A stretch of DNA of 64,000 nucleotides from Paraburkholderia kirstenboschensis (GTDB taxonomy: Bacteria > Pseudomonadota > Gammaproteobacteria > Burkholderiales > Burkholderiaceae): NCBI RefSeq assembly GCF_904848585.1, contig NZ_CAJHCR010000003.1, positions 248,001 to 312,000 on the forward strand, read 5' to 3'. Below the pieces are notes generated by a model that was given only the letters and a program-made list of their open reading frames with translations, searched no databases and was not told where the DNA came from. Shown in pieces: positions 35,257 to 44,580 of the stretch; position 1 is the first letter of the stretch, and each line of letters begins with the position of its first letter. The translations under genes and the position numbers were made by a program.

Positions 35257-37455
35257 CTAATTACGCACGCCGAATCGCGCCACGCACGCCTGCCTCACTC
35301 TTTCGACGGCCACGGCCCACTCCTCCCCTCGCTCGCGGCGAAATAGCCGCAGCGTGTGCGGATACCACGGCGAATCGCTACGCTCGTGCATCCAGCGCCA
35401 GTCGACATCTTTTTCCGGCAGCATCACCCAGCACGGTTTGCCTAGCGACGCAGCGAGATGCGCGATTGACGTATCCACGCAAATCACCAGATCGAGCTGC
35501 CCGATGATCGCAGCGCTGTCGGCCAGATCGGTCACCATCGAGCCAACGTGAAGCAACGGCTGAGCGGCAGACGGGTTTCGTGCTTCGTCCTCGCCCTGCC
35601 CCTTTTGCAGACTCACGAAACTCACGCCGGCCACGCTCCACAGCGGCGCGAGCGTCGCGAGCGACGGAATCGAGCGGTTTGCGTCGTTATGATGCTTCGC
35701 GTTGCCCTTCCATACGAGGCCGATCCTGCGACCCGGCGGCAGCGCGTCGAGCACGGTCCGCCACCGTTCGACGAGCGACGGTTCCGCCGCAAGCCGAACC
35801 GGTCGAGGGATTGTGTCGACAGTCGTGCGCAGATGCAGAGGCGCACTCAGCAGACTCGTCCAGCAGTCGTAAGCGGACGCGCGCGCGGTGGCCGTGTCGT
35901 GGTCGAGCACGGCGTCAACGCCGTCTACGCGAGCCATCAGCCTCTGCAGCGCAGGCGCGCATGCGAACGCGATATGCGCTGCGCCCTGCGCTTTTAGCAA
36001 GGCAAAATAACGGCTGAATTGCAGCATATCGCCAAGACCGTCTTCCTGCCAGACGAGCAGCGAACGCCCCGACAGCGCGTCGCCCTGCCACTGCGGGCAA
36101 CTCAGTCTCTGAGCAGTGTGCCGATGCACGAAACCGGCTTGTTGATAGCGGCATTCGTATAGCCGCCACCCTTCCTCGAAGCGCCCCATGCCGAGCAGCA
36201 ACGTGGCGAGCCCGAAGCGCGCGTCGCCGTAATCGGCGCGTAAGTCGAGCGCGCGACGATACGCACTCTCCGCTTCGGGCAAGCGCTTCAGCTGTGCGAG
36301 CGTAGCACCGAGGTTGTAATGCGCTTCCGCGAGATCGGGATGAATGCACAGCGCCTGCTCGAAGCACTCGACAGCTTCGGGCAAACAGTCGAGCAGCCGC
36401 AGCACGCAGCCGAGGTTGTTGTGCGCGGGCGCAATGCCGGGACGCAGGCGAACCGCTTCGCGGTAAGCAGCTGCGGCCTCGGTCAGACGTTCGAGCTTGA
36501 AGAGTGTAATGCCGAGGTTGTAGTAAGCCTCGGCGTAATCGGCACGAAGCGCGATTGCCTTGCGGTAGGCCGCCTCGGCCTCGGGCAGACGCTGAAGATC
36601 GGTCAACGTCGCACCGAGATTCACGTGGGCTTCCGCGTAATCGGGGCGCATTGTCAACGCAAGCCGGCACGCGAGTTCTGCCTCCGTCAGGCGCTGCGCC
36701 GCCTTGAGTGCGCCCGCAAGGTTATTCAATGCCTCTGGATATTGCGGCCTGATCGTTAGCGCCTCGCGATAAGCAGCGTCCGCTTGCGCGACGCGGCCAA
36801 GATCCATCAATACGTTGCCCAGGTTGTTGTGCGCTTCCACATGCGCCGGCAATCGGACGAGCGTCTCGCGATAAGCCGCTTCGGCCTCATGCGGGCGTTG
36901 CAGCGCGTGCAGCACGACGCCGTGGTTATAGTGCGCTTCTGCATGATCCGGGCGAAGCGCGAGCGCCCTGCGGTACGACACTTCCGCATCCTCGTGATAG
37001 CCCTGTGCATAAAGCACTGCGCCTAACTGATTGTGAGCATCTGCATGTCCGGGCTGCAGAACGATAAGTTGCCGGTAGATTGCCTTTGCCGCCGACAGAC
37101 GTCCTCGCGCTTTCAGCAGCGCGCCCAGGCTTTCATATACCTCGACGTAGCGGGGCATCATGCGCAGACATCGGCGCCAATAACGCTCGGCATCGTCTGG
37201 CTCACCGAGACGGCACGAAGAAGCGCCGGCAATGTTGAGCGCGTCGGCCATTGCATGAATCGTGTCGTCGTCCAGCACGCTGTCGTCGCGCTCGATCACC
37301 GGCATGACGGTCGATAATGCCGCGGCAAACTCATCCGCGGAATAAAGTGCCATGGCCTGCTGGTTCAGTTCGGCGATAGAAGAGGCGAGCGTCTGCGTGA
37401 GAGTCATGAGTCGGGTTACGTTGCGGGTCTGGCGTTCGCGCACGGGATCGCCCAT
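35257..37455 (-). CDS. TPR-repeat protein fused to a GT9/OGT-like glycosyltransferase domain
   Basis: The 732-residue protein has roughly eleven tandem 34-residue TPR units (about residues 60-445; repeats of the form AEAHYNLG-x5-LxR-x-xEAExAYRxAL). They are followed by a C-terminal domain of about 270 residues that resembles GT9/O-linked GlcNAc transferase-like modules: RRIGLVWKGNAKHHND, LHVGSMVTDLADSAAIIGQLDLVICVDTSIAHLAASLGKPCWVML. This architecture is common in Burkholderia and is presumed to glycosylate proteins or surface glycans. A start at 37407 (MTLTQTLASS) is also possible; neither has a ribosome site. No membrane segment was seen. Confidence 0.85.
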   Translation of the reverse strand: MGDPVRERQTRNVTRLMTLTQTLASSIAELNQQAMALYSADEFAAALSTVMPVIERDDSVLDDDTIHAMADALNIAGASSCRLGEPDDAERYWRRCLRMMPRYVEVYESLGALLKARGRLSAAKAIYRQLIVLQPGHADAHNQLGAVLYAQGYHEDAEVSYRRALALRPDHAEAHYNHGVVLHALQRPHEAEAAYRETLVRLPAHVEAHNNLGNVLMDLGRVAQADAAYREALTIRPQYPEALNNLAGALKAAQRLTEAELACRLALTMRPDYAEAHVNLGATLTDLQRLPEAEAAYRKAIALRADYAEAYYNLGITLFKLERLTEAAAAYREAVRLRPGIAPAHNNLGCVLRLLDCLPEAVECFEQALCIHPDLAEAHYNLGATLAQLKRLPEAESAYRRALDLRADYGDARFGLATLLLGMGRFEEGWRLYECRYQQAGFVHRHTAQRLSCPQWQGDALSGRSLLVWQEDGLGDMLQFSRYFALLKAQGAAHIAFACAPALQRLMARVDGVDAVLDHDTATARASAYDCWTSLLSAPLHLRTTVDTIPRPVRLAAEPSLVERWRTVLDALPPGRRIGLVWKGNAKHHNDANRSIPSLATLAPLWSVAGVSFVSLQKGQGEDEARNPSAAQPLLHVGSMVTDLADSAAIIGQLDLVICVDTSIAHLAASLGKPCWVMLPEKDVDWRWMHERSDSPWYPHTLRLFRRERGEEWAVAVERVRQACVARFGVRN

Positions 37456-37585
37456 GTTGCGCGAAAGCGAACATGTACCACGCAGATTAAGCGATGCGGA
37501 GCGATTGTAACGGCCCGAAATGAGCGGTCTTACACCGTTAATCCGCTGCTATTGCCGGGATCACGCAGAAAAAAGCGGCGCGCAA

Positions 37586-37594
37586 TGCTAGAAT
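37586..37594 (+). promoter_or_regulatory. Extended -10 element before the DUF2946 gene
   Basis: TGCTAGAAT is an extended -10 (TGN plus TAGAAT) lying 26 bases upstream of ATG 37620. No good -35 is seen at normal spacing, which extended -10 promoters do not require. It is probably the promoter of the DUF2946-TonB-PepSY genes. Confidence 0.4.
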
Positions 37595-37619
37595 CGCCCG
37601 CGTTTCCTTGCTCATCGCC

Positions 37620-38021
37620 ATGACTCCACGTTCCCGCAACCGCCTGACAGCCTGGCTTGGCCTCGTCGCCATGTGGCTCGTCGTGTTCGCGCCCGTCGTG
37701 AGTCAGATGCTGGTATCCAACCGCGCGCACGAGCCGATCGCCGCGCTGTGTTCCGCGCTGCAAACGGTCCAGCCCGGCGCGGCGGTTCAAGCAGGCCATG
37801 CCGATGCAATGGCGGTCCATCTCAGCCACGACGACGCATTCGGCGCTTGCGGGTACTGCCATCTCCTGCAACATCACGTGGCAATGCCTACGGTTGCCGC
37901 AACGCATGCGCCGCTAGCCGTCGTGGTTGCAGGCACTGCACCGCCTACTCTCTCCACCCGCTTCACACCACTCGGCGCGTTTCCTTCCGGCCGCCCCAGA
38001 GCCCCGCCCGTCGTTTCCTGA
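37620..38021 (+). CDS. DUF2946 family protein
   Basis: ATG 37620 is preferred over a start four codons earlier because the DUF2946 hydrophobic N-terminal segment (AWLGLVAMWLVVFAPVVSQML) then begins after a short basic stretch. The 133-residue product has a central Cys/His/Met-rich cluster (HADAMAVHLSHDD and FGACGYCHLLQHH, residues 60-86), ready for metal binding. The family is often found beside TonB receptors and copper genes; its role is not established. It is a likely membrane or periplasmic metal-handling protein cotranscribed with the receptor 91 bases downstream. Confidence 0.82.
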   Translation: MTPRSRNRLTAWLGLVAMWLVVFAPVVSQMLVSNRAHEPIAALCSALQTVQPGAAVQAGHADAMAVHLSHDDAFGACGYCHLLQHHVAMPTVAATHAPLAVVVAGTAPPTLSTRFTPLGAFPSGRPRAPPVVS

Positions 38022-38112
38022 TTGTCGTTGTTCCTGGTCGCGCATTGACCGCATTCGTCGCATCCGTCGACGGTGCGCGCGATCGTCCGTTCAATGCATC
38101 AAGGAAACTGTC

Positions 38113-40551
38113 ATGTTCATCTTCGCATTGCGAAGGCTGTCCGCTCGCGTGCGCTTCGAGCGCTGCGCCGGCGCTCGTGCGGTACGCGCCTATCGCGGTT
38201 TTACATTCGCGCGATTGCATCGCGCTTCATTTCCGTCGTATTTGCACGCATTGTTCCCGGCTACTTTGACGGGCCTCGCAGGGTTCGCGGCGTTGTCAGC
38301 GTCGCCGGCTCGCGCCGATACAGTCAGCGCCGATACCACGCTGCCCACTGTGAGCGTGAGTGCGAATAACGCCGCCTACGAGAGCGCCGCGACACGTGCG
38401 GTCGATCCAGATCTGCCCGCCACGGTCGAAACCGTTACGCGCGATCAATTTTCCAATTGGAATGTCGTCAACACAGAAGACGTGTTGAAGTACATGCCGA
38501 ACCTCGCGGTCCGCAAGCGTTTTATCGGCGATCTGAATTCGATCATCGCGGTGCGCGGCACCAGCAACACGCAGAGCGCACGCGGTCTCGTCTATGCCGA
38601 CGGCCTGCTGCTCAGCAATCTGCTCGGCAACAGCTATTCTTTTCCGCCGCGCTGGTCGATGGTATCTCCCGACGAGATCCAGCAAGTCGACGTGATTTAC
38701 GGCCCCTATTCCGCGCTATATCCGGGAAATTCGCTCGGCGCAACCGTACTGATCACCACGCGCATGCCGAAGAAATTCGAAGCCGAAGCCGACGTGAAAG
38801 CCTTCACTCAGCATTTCAATCTGTACGGCGTGAATCGCAACTTCAACGGCAGTGAAGCGAGTGCTTCGCTTGGCGACCGGATCGGCAAGTTCTCATATTC
38901 GCTAGGCGTGAACCATCTGGAGAACACGAGCCAGCCGCTGCAATTCGCAACGCTCGCCAAGTCGAGCACGCCTGCGCGAGCCGGCGACACGCCCGTGACG
39001 GGCGCCTACTTCTACAACAACCAGACCAATACGCCGACGGCCATACTGGGCATCAACGGCGAAGGCATTGAACACACGGTGCAAGACCAGTTCAAGCTGA
39101 AGATGCAGTACGACTTCACGCCGACACTGCAAGGCGGTTTCACGCTGGGCTATTGGCACCAAACGTATAACAGCCAGACGTCGAGCTTCCTGCGCGACGC
39201 AAACGGCAACGCCGTGTATAGCGGAAAGGTAGCCATTGACGGATACGAGTACACCGTTCCAGCAGCCGCGTTCGCACCTAGCCTCGGATATAGCGAGAAC
39301 TGGCTGTACGGCGTGTCGCTGAAAACGCGCAATGCGACGGGCTGGAATGGCGAGGCGATCGCATCGTATTACGACGTGGGCGATAGCGTCGCGCGTCTAG
39401 CGAATTCCGGAGCGCCAGGCAATGGCCCGGGCACCGTCACTTTCGGCGACGGTACCGGCTGGAAAACGCTCGATCTGCGAACCACCTACACACCGGCGTC
39501 GACGCAGGCGGGGCTGGCCAATCACGCGCTGAGCTTCGGCTATCACTTCGACAATTACTTTCTCGACAACGAAAGCTATTCGACGCTCAACTGGCGCGAT
39601 GGCTCAGCCGCTACGTTTGCCAATTCATTCGCCGGCAAGACGCAAACTCAGGCGCTCTACGCGCAAGATGCATGGCGCTTCCTGCCGCGCTGGAAATTCG
39701 TGTATGGCATGCGTTACGAAGACTGGCATGCGTACGACGGATCGCAGGCCCTGCCCGGTACCGCGATTGCGCTGAGCGACGCAAATCAGCGCCACTTTTC
39801 GCCAAAGGCTTCGCTTTCGTTCGACGTGAGCGACGACCTGACGTTGCGCGCTTCGATTGGTCGCGCGTATCGCTTCCCGACTGTCAGCGAATTGTTCCAG
39901 GGGCAAATCAATGGCTCGTCAATCGTCAATAACAATCCTAATCTGCAACCGGAAGACGATCTCGCAAAAGAACTGACAGCCGAATGGGCGCACTGGAATG
40001 GCATCTTCCGCTTCTCGCTGTTTCAGGACGACGTTAAGAACACGATCTTCAGCCAGACGGACACGACCGTGATTCCAAGCGTGACGAACTTCCAGAACAT
40101 CGGCAAGGTGCGCTCGCGAGGTGTCGAAACAAGTTATGTGGGCGAGAACGTATTCATGCGTGGGCTGGATCTGCTTGCGAGCGTCGCTTATACGCAGTCG
40201 AAGATCATTGCCAATGCGCAAAACCCCGCGAGCGTCGGCAAGTACTTTTATCGCATTCCACTGTGGCGCGCGAACATTGCAGCGACCTATCGCTTCGACG
40301 AACGCGCGGCACTGACGCTTGCCGCACGCTATTCAGGCCGCCAATACAACACGCTCACCAACACCGACACGAATCCGGACGTATTCGGCGGCACGAGTTC
40401 ATACACAGTGGCGGACGCGAAGTTCACGTTCAAGCCCACGAGGCTCAGCGAAGTGGGCATTGGCGTAGATAACATTTTCGATGCGCGCTACTTCGTCTAT
40501 CACCCCTATCCGGGTCGCACCTTCTACGTGGAAGCGAAGCTGCGCATGTAA
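38113..40551 (+). CDS. TonB-dependent receptor
   Basis: ATG 38113 follows AAGGAAACTGTC. The 812-residue protein has an unusually long basic N-region (about 45 residues) before a hydrophobic segment and a likely cleavage at SPARA-DTV. The plug has LPATVETVTRDQF, TEDVLKYMPNLAVRKRF, IAVRGTSNTQSARGLVYADGLLLSN and VDVIYGPYSALYPGNSLGATVLITTR. The barrel ends in FYVEAKLRM, with a terminal Met rather than Phe or Trp. Neighbours (DUF2946, PepSY membrane protein with a His/Met linker) suggest metal or siderophore uptake; copper is one possibility. Confidence 0.9.
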   Translation: MFIFALRRLSARVRFERCAGARAVRAYRGFTFARLHRASFPSYLHALFPATLTGLAGFAALSASPARADTVSADTTLPTVSVSANNAAYESAATRAVDPDLPATVETVTRDQFSNWNVVNTEDVLKYMPNLAVRKRFIGDLNSIIAVRGTSNTQSARGLVYADGLLLSNLLGNSYSFPPRWSMVSPDEIQQVDVIYGPYSALYPGNSLGATVLITTRMPKKFEAEADVKAFTQHFNLYGVNRNFNGSEASASLGDRIGKFSYSLGVNHLENTSQPLQFATLAKSSTPARAGDTPVTGAYFYNNQTNTPTAILGINGEGIEHTVQDQFKLKMQYDFTPTLQGGFTLGYWHQTYNSQTSSFLRDANGNAVYSGKVAIDGYEYTVPAAAFAPSLGYSENWLYGVSLKTRNATGWNGEAIASYYDVGDSVARLANSGAPGNGPGTVTFGDGTGWKTLDLRTTYTPASTQAGLANHALSFGYHFDNYFLDNESYSTLNWRDGSAATFANSFAGKTQTQALYAQDAWRFLPRWKFVYGMRYEDWHAYDGSQALPGTAIALSDANQRHFSPKASLSFDVSDDLTLRASIGRAYRFPTVSELFQGQINGSSIVNNNPNLQPEDDLAKELTAEWAHWNGIFRFSLFQDDVKNTIFSQTDTTVIPSVTNFQNIGKVRSRGVETSYVGENVFMRGLDLLASVAYTQSKIIANAQNPASVGKYFYRIPLWRANIAATYRFDERAALTLAARYSGRQYNTLTNTDTNPDVFGGTSSYTVADAKFTFKPTRLSEVGIGVDNIFDARYFVYHPYPGRTFYVEAKLRM

Positions 40552-40608
40552 TGCGTAGCGCCGTGCAAAGCCGGAAGAACCAGACAATTTTTGCTTCAGA
40601 AGGATTCC

Positions 40609-42126
40609 ATGTCCACCACCGTTCAACATGACGCCGCATCGGGCACGACGACCAACGGTAACGGCTATCGCACGCTGTGGCGATGGCATTTCTATGCTGG
40701 ACTGTTCGTGATGCCGTTCCTCGTCGTACTAGCAATTACGGGCACGCTGTACTGCTTTCAACCCCAGATCGAACCGCTGCTTTATCCGCAGCTTCTTGTT
40801 GTCGAATCTCAAACCGCGCCGCGTATGCCAGCCGACGTGCTGCTTGCGCGAGCGCGGGCTGCGATGCCGACCGATGCCGCCGCCGTGACCACCGTTATCC
40901 CGGACTCTTCTGGGCGCAGCATGGAATTCATCTTCCGTCTCGCGGATGGAGAAAAGCAGAGCGTTTATCTGAATCCGTATAACGCAAAAGTACTCGGCAG
41001 GCTGAGCGTCGAGCATCGCTTCATGCAGATCGACCGCATGCTCCATCGCAAGCTGTTGCTGGGCAAGCCGGGCGAGTTGCTGATGGAACTCGCCGCATGC
41101 TGGACACTCGTGATGATCGGCACTGGCGTTGCGCTGTGGTGGCCACGTGGAGCGACCCGGGCACGCGATGCGCTGGTTCCACGCCTCACGCTGAAAGGCC
41201 GCCCGCTGTGGAAAAGCGTTCACGCGGTCATGGGCATCTGGCTCGCACTCGGCGCGCTGGCATTCGTGTTGACGGGTCTTCCGTGGTCCGGCTCATGGGG
41301 CAAGCAGTTCAAGGCACTCGCGAGCGCCGCCAATCTCGGCGCGCCGCCCGGCGCCTGGGGCGGCTTGCCGTTGCGCTCCGTGCTGCCCATCGCGGCGCGC
41401 GGCGAGGCAACAGCGAACGCAACCGAAACACAAGCTCATGCAACGCACGCCGGGCACGACGCACAGGCCGCGCAGCATGACTCGATGCCCGGCATGGTAA
41501 TGGACGACTTGCCGCTGCCGCAAACGCCGTGGGCGGTCGGCAATGCACCGGTGCCCTCTTCCGCCGATGAAAAGACAGCGCCCCCGCTGCCGCTCGGGCG
41601 CATCGTCTCGCAAGCGGCGGCGCTCGGCGTGACGAGCGGCTACAACATCGCGTTGCCCACGTCGGCAACGGGCGTGTACACCGTGTCGTACTTCCCAGCC
41701 GATCCGCAACAGGAACGCACCATCTATATCGACCAGTACAGCGGCACGGTGCTCAAGGACATTCGCTATGCGGATTACGGCGCGATATCGAAAGCGGTTT
41801 CCTACGGCACGTCATTGCATATGGGCCGCTATTTCGGCGTTGCCAACCAGATCTTGTGCGCGACGATCTCGCTCGGTCTTGCGATGATGGCCGTGACCGG
41901 CTGTGTAATGTGGTGGAAGCGCAGGCCGCAGCGCACGCTCGGAGCGCCTTCGCGAGAAAGAGCCGCACCGCCGATGCGCGGCTGGAAAACCGGCCTCGTC
42001 ATGCTCGGCATCGTCTTTCCGTTGATGGGCGCCACGCTGATCCTAGTGTGGCTAGGCGACCTCGCACTATTCGGCCGTGCGTCGCGGCGCGAGCGAGTTA
42101 CAGCATATGAGTCGGCGGAACGATGA
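40609..42126 (+). CDS. PepSY-associated membrane protein with His/Met-rich periplasmic loop
   Basis: ATG 40609 follows AGAAGGATTCC. The 505-residue protein has four or five helices: TM1 (about 25-50), TM2 (160-180), TM3 (205-225) and two near the C-terminus. Two periplasmic PepSY-like segments lie between them (the first about 75-135). HxxxG/W patterns at TM2 and TM3 fit PepSY_TM proteins, which can reduce siderophore-bound iron at the inner membrane. Residues 277-298 form a metal-binding cluster (His277, 280, 283, 290; Met293, 296, 298). That cluster plus the receptor and DUF2946 neighbours point to a metal-acquisition operon; which metal is not known. Confidence 0.85.
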   Translation: MSTTVQHDAASGTTTNGNGYRTLWRWHFYAGLFVMPFLVVLAITGTLYCFQPQIEPLLYPQLLVVESQTAPRMPADVLLARARAAMPTDAAAVTTVIPDSSGRSMEFIFRLADGEKQSVYLNPYNAKVLGRLSVEHRFMQIDRMLHRKLLLGKPGELLMELAACWTLVMIGTGVALWWPRGATRARDALVPRLTLKGRPLWKSVHAVMGIWLALGALAFVLTGLPWSGSWGKQFKALASAANLGAPPGAWGGLPLRSVLPIAARGEATANATETQAHATHAGHDAQAAQHDSMPGMVMDDLPLPQTPWAVGNAPVPSSADEKTAPPLPLGRIVSQAAALGVTSGYNIALPTSATGVYTVSYFPADPQQERTIYIDQYSGTVLKDIRYADYGAISKAVSYGTSLHMGRYFGVANQILCATISLGLAMMAVTGCVMWWKRRPQRTLGAPSRERAAPPMRGWKTGLVMLGIVFPLMGATLILVWLGDLALFGRASRRERVTAYESAER

Positions 42127-42127
42127 G

Positions 42128-42161
42128 ACGGTGCGCCTGAAAATGCTTTCAAGCGCACCGT
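42128..42161. terminator. Long hairpin between convergent genes
   Basis: Arms ACGGTGCGC-C-TGAAA and TTTCA-A-GCGCACCGT pair over 14 bp with one C.A mismatch and a 4-base loop. It begins one base after the PepSY gene stop (42126) and ends eight bases before the convergent DUF2322 gene stop (42170). There is no T-run on either strand, so it may work as a Rho-assisted or mRNA-protecting bidirectional structure. Confidence 0.55.
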
Positions 42162-42169
42162 AAGCGAGT

Positions 42170-42502
42170 TCAGCCCGCCTGAATAACGTCGATGCGCAAA
42201 GCCGGCGCTCCCGCTGCAATCGCGAGAAGAAGATCGACATTCGGATGCGCGCCGGGCCGGTTGCGCGCGTCGGCGGTATGTTCGCCGAATACCGCGAGAC
42301 CATGCTCGGCCGCTTTGGCGTCGAGCGCGCCGAATGTCTGCTGCAAATAGTTGTACACCGCGAGCGAGCCCTGCTTGCCCGGCTTGTTCTCGATGCTTGC
42401 CACCACCGTGCCTAGCGCGTCGATCAAATCGATGCGCGCGATACCTTCGATCGCGGGCATTTGCGCAAGGTTCTCCTTGAACACGTTACTCGGCTGAATC
42501 AC
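42170..42502 (-). CDS. DUF2322 family protein
   Basis: GTG at 42502 is chosen because AAAAGGAG lies eight bases upstream; the frame remains open further upstream, but that part does not resemble DUF2322. The product (110 residues, IQPSNVFKENLAQMP at the start) matches the small DUF2322 family in length and in blocks IDLIDALGTVVASIENKPGKQGSLAVYNYL and AHPNVDLLL. No catalytic motif or membrane segment is seen. Function is unknown. Confidence 0.8.
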   Translation of the reverse strand: MIQPSNVFKENLAQMPAIEGIARIDLIDALGTVVASIENKPGKQGSLAVYNYLQQTFGALDAKAAEHGLAVFGEHTADARNRPGAHPNVDLLLAIAAGAPALRIDVIQAG

Positions 42503-42582
42503 TGAAACCACTCCTTTTAAGCAGGAAAATTGCCACGAGGGCCGTATCTTATCCGATAGCCCTATCGCAGCAGCGCGCCCGC

Positions 42583-44499
42583 TCACGGCGTCCAGCGATA
42601 AACAATAACGCTCGACCCGTTGTAGTTGTCTTTTGTGATCACGTACTCACCGCTCGCCCGCACGAACGCGCGAAGACCGTACATCGAATCGACATCGTTG
42701 CCGACATCCACCGTACCGGGACTGTTGTTGACTAACGTAGTGTCGAGTTGGCCCGTGGTGAGATTGAACGCGTCGATGTTCGGCACCGTATGCACGTACC
42801 CGACGAAAAGATAATTGCCCGCTGCCGTAATCGACTTTGGATTGGCGCCTGTGAGTTTAATCACCGGCTGTGGCCGCGTAGTATTGCCCGCACTCCAGCC
42901 GTGATAAACCTCGATGCGCGATTGAATCGCTGTCCAGTCCCAACTGCCAGCAACGCCTTGCGCAAGAATCATCGTGTCGCTCTCCGGCAGATAGATGATG
43001 CGCGTCAACGGCCGGATACTCATCGGAATGGAGATCGTGATTGCCGGTCCCCACAACGGTTTGCCGTTTCCGTCGAAACCTGTGAGCGGGTAGTGATAGA
43101 TATGATTGGTCCTGTCGAGACCCGCCCACACATCGCCACGGCTATCGATGCAAAAGCCCCCCGTCACCTTCACCGTGGTGTTGAACGCGGTCCCCGGAAG
43201 CGATCCGTCCGGTATCGCAATGTAGCCGCTCGCCGCGTTGAAATGATAGAAGTTGAAGGTATCGGGATTCTGACCTGACGCGACGAGTATTCGGTTTCCG
43301 CCTACGCTGACGAGTTGACCGAAGTGCTGCCCGCGTTGCGTGTCGTTTATATTCAGTCGCGGGTCCGACGGATACGTGAACGGATCGACAGTGTTCGCAA
43401 CGAAGGCGCCGCCCGCGCTGCCCGTATAAATGTGCGCGCCGCTGTAAAACGAGGCACCGTCTGTCATGGGATCGGGCGCCGCGACTGCTTCGAAGTTCAG
43501 TGCCTGTAATTTCCATTTCAGATTGCCGGCGCTGTCGTATGCATGCAGATCCGTTGGGCCGTTGCGGCCGAGATCCCAGCCGCCGCCCCACGGATTGTTC
43601 AGCACATACAGATTGCCTGCCGCGTCTTTGCCAATGCCCGCCACACGCGTGAAGCGCTTGTCGCCAACCTGTCCTTTGATCCCCGTGGTCGTGTCCAGAT
43701 AGCCGCCCTGAATGCCGAACGTGCCGGCCAATGTGGGCGTGCCCGCCACGTTGTAGATCTTGATGTTCATGTCGGGCCCTTCGTCGCCGATCATGAGTTG
43801 TCCCGTCGACACGTCGAAATAGAGCGTCGACGGCCGCGATGCAGCGGGCATCTGGATCGTATTCAAGGGCGCACCGCCCGCGCTGAATTCGGCTACGGCG
43901 CCCGCACTTTTTCGCGCGACCCACAAATTGCCCGCACTATCGAGCGCAAGCGCGCCCGGACCAGATACGCTAATGTCCTGCTGCCAGACGCCGTCGGTCG
44001 TATAGACGCGAACACGATTACCGTAAAAGTCGCTGACATAAAGCAGCGTGCCTGCAGTGGCGAGCCCGGTGATGACATCGGCGTGAGGTATGCCGGTCCA
44101 CACGCTGACGGGAATACGAAGCTCGAGCGCTTTCGTCGCACGGTTATAGCGCCCCACCGAGCCGCTGCCGAACGACCTGTTGTACTGCAACGCGGTAAAG
44201 ATCGATGTCGCATTGCCTGTTATCGCGCTGCCCTGAAAGTCAGCGTGGGTGCCGATCGAGCCGATGCTCTGGCCATTCTGGTAAATCGCCACACCGCCCT
44301 CGTTCTCGTCCCACAACGACGACGTATAAATGACGCCCTCAGGTGCAACCCACATCGAGCGCGCGCCGTTGCCGACGTGTGCCGCGAGCGTGCCGTAAGT
44401 ATTGGCAAGCCAGTCGGTCGTGTATTGCGCATGACACACGCAGGCGAGCGCCATCAGCGCGAAGCCGAACAACGTGGCACCGATCCGTTTCGTGATCAT
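42583..44499 (-). CDS. Secreted beta-propeller (NHL-like) protein
   Basis: ATG 44499 (MITKRIGA) follows GGAGG at nine bases; the longer in-frame start 22 codons upstream is rejected. The 638-residue protein has a signal peptide (FGFALMALACVCHA-QY, about residues 10-26). A long repetitive beta-rich region follows, with NHL/SGL-like strands such as GALALDSAGNLWVARKSAGAVAEFS, GIGKDAAGNLYVLNNP and GGFCIDSRGDVWAGLDR. The repeat -D-x-x-G-[ND]-[LV]-[WY]-V- is typical of NHL blades. It is exported to the periplasm or beyond. No catalytic residue was recognised; it may bind a ligand or protein. Confidence 0.72.
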   Translation of the reverse strand: MITKRIGATLFGFALMALACVCHAQYTTDWLANTYGTLAAHVGNGARSMWVAPEGVIYTSSLWDENEGGVAIYQNGQSIGSIGTHADFQGSAITGNATSIFTALQYNRSFGSGSVGRYNRATKALELRIPVSVWTGIPHADVITGLATAGTLLYVSDFYGNRVRVYTTDGVWQQDISVSGPGALALDSAGNLWVARKSAGAVAEFSAGGAPLNTIQMPAASRPSTLYFDVSTGQLMIGDEGPDMNIKIYNVAGTPTLAGTFGIQGGYLDTTTGIKGQVGDKRFTRVAGIGKDAAGNLYVLNNPWGGGWDLGRNGPTDLHAYDSAGNLKWKLQALNFEAVAAPDPMTDGASFYSGAHIYTGSAGGAFVANTVDPFTYPSDPRLNINDTQRGQHFGQLVSVGGNRILVASGQNPDTFNFYHFNAASGYIAIPDGSLPGTAFNTTVKVTGGFCIDSRGDVWAGLDRTNHIYHYPLTGFDGNGKPLWGPAITISIPMSIRPLTRIIYLPESDTMILAQGVAGSWDWTAIQSRIEVYHGWSAGNTTRPQPVIKLTGANPKSITAAGNYLFVGYVHTVPNIDAFNLTTGQLDTTLVNNSPGTVDVGNDVDSMYGLRAFVRASGEYVITKDNYNGSSVIVYRWTP

Positions 44500-44580
44500 C
44501 GACGATTGCCTCCAGCGGTACTTCGTTTGCGTCACAGCGTGCATGATTGCGCGCGGACGTTTCAATTCGGGAGTGCCGGA

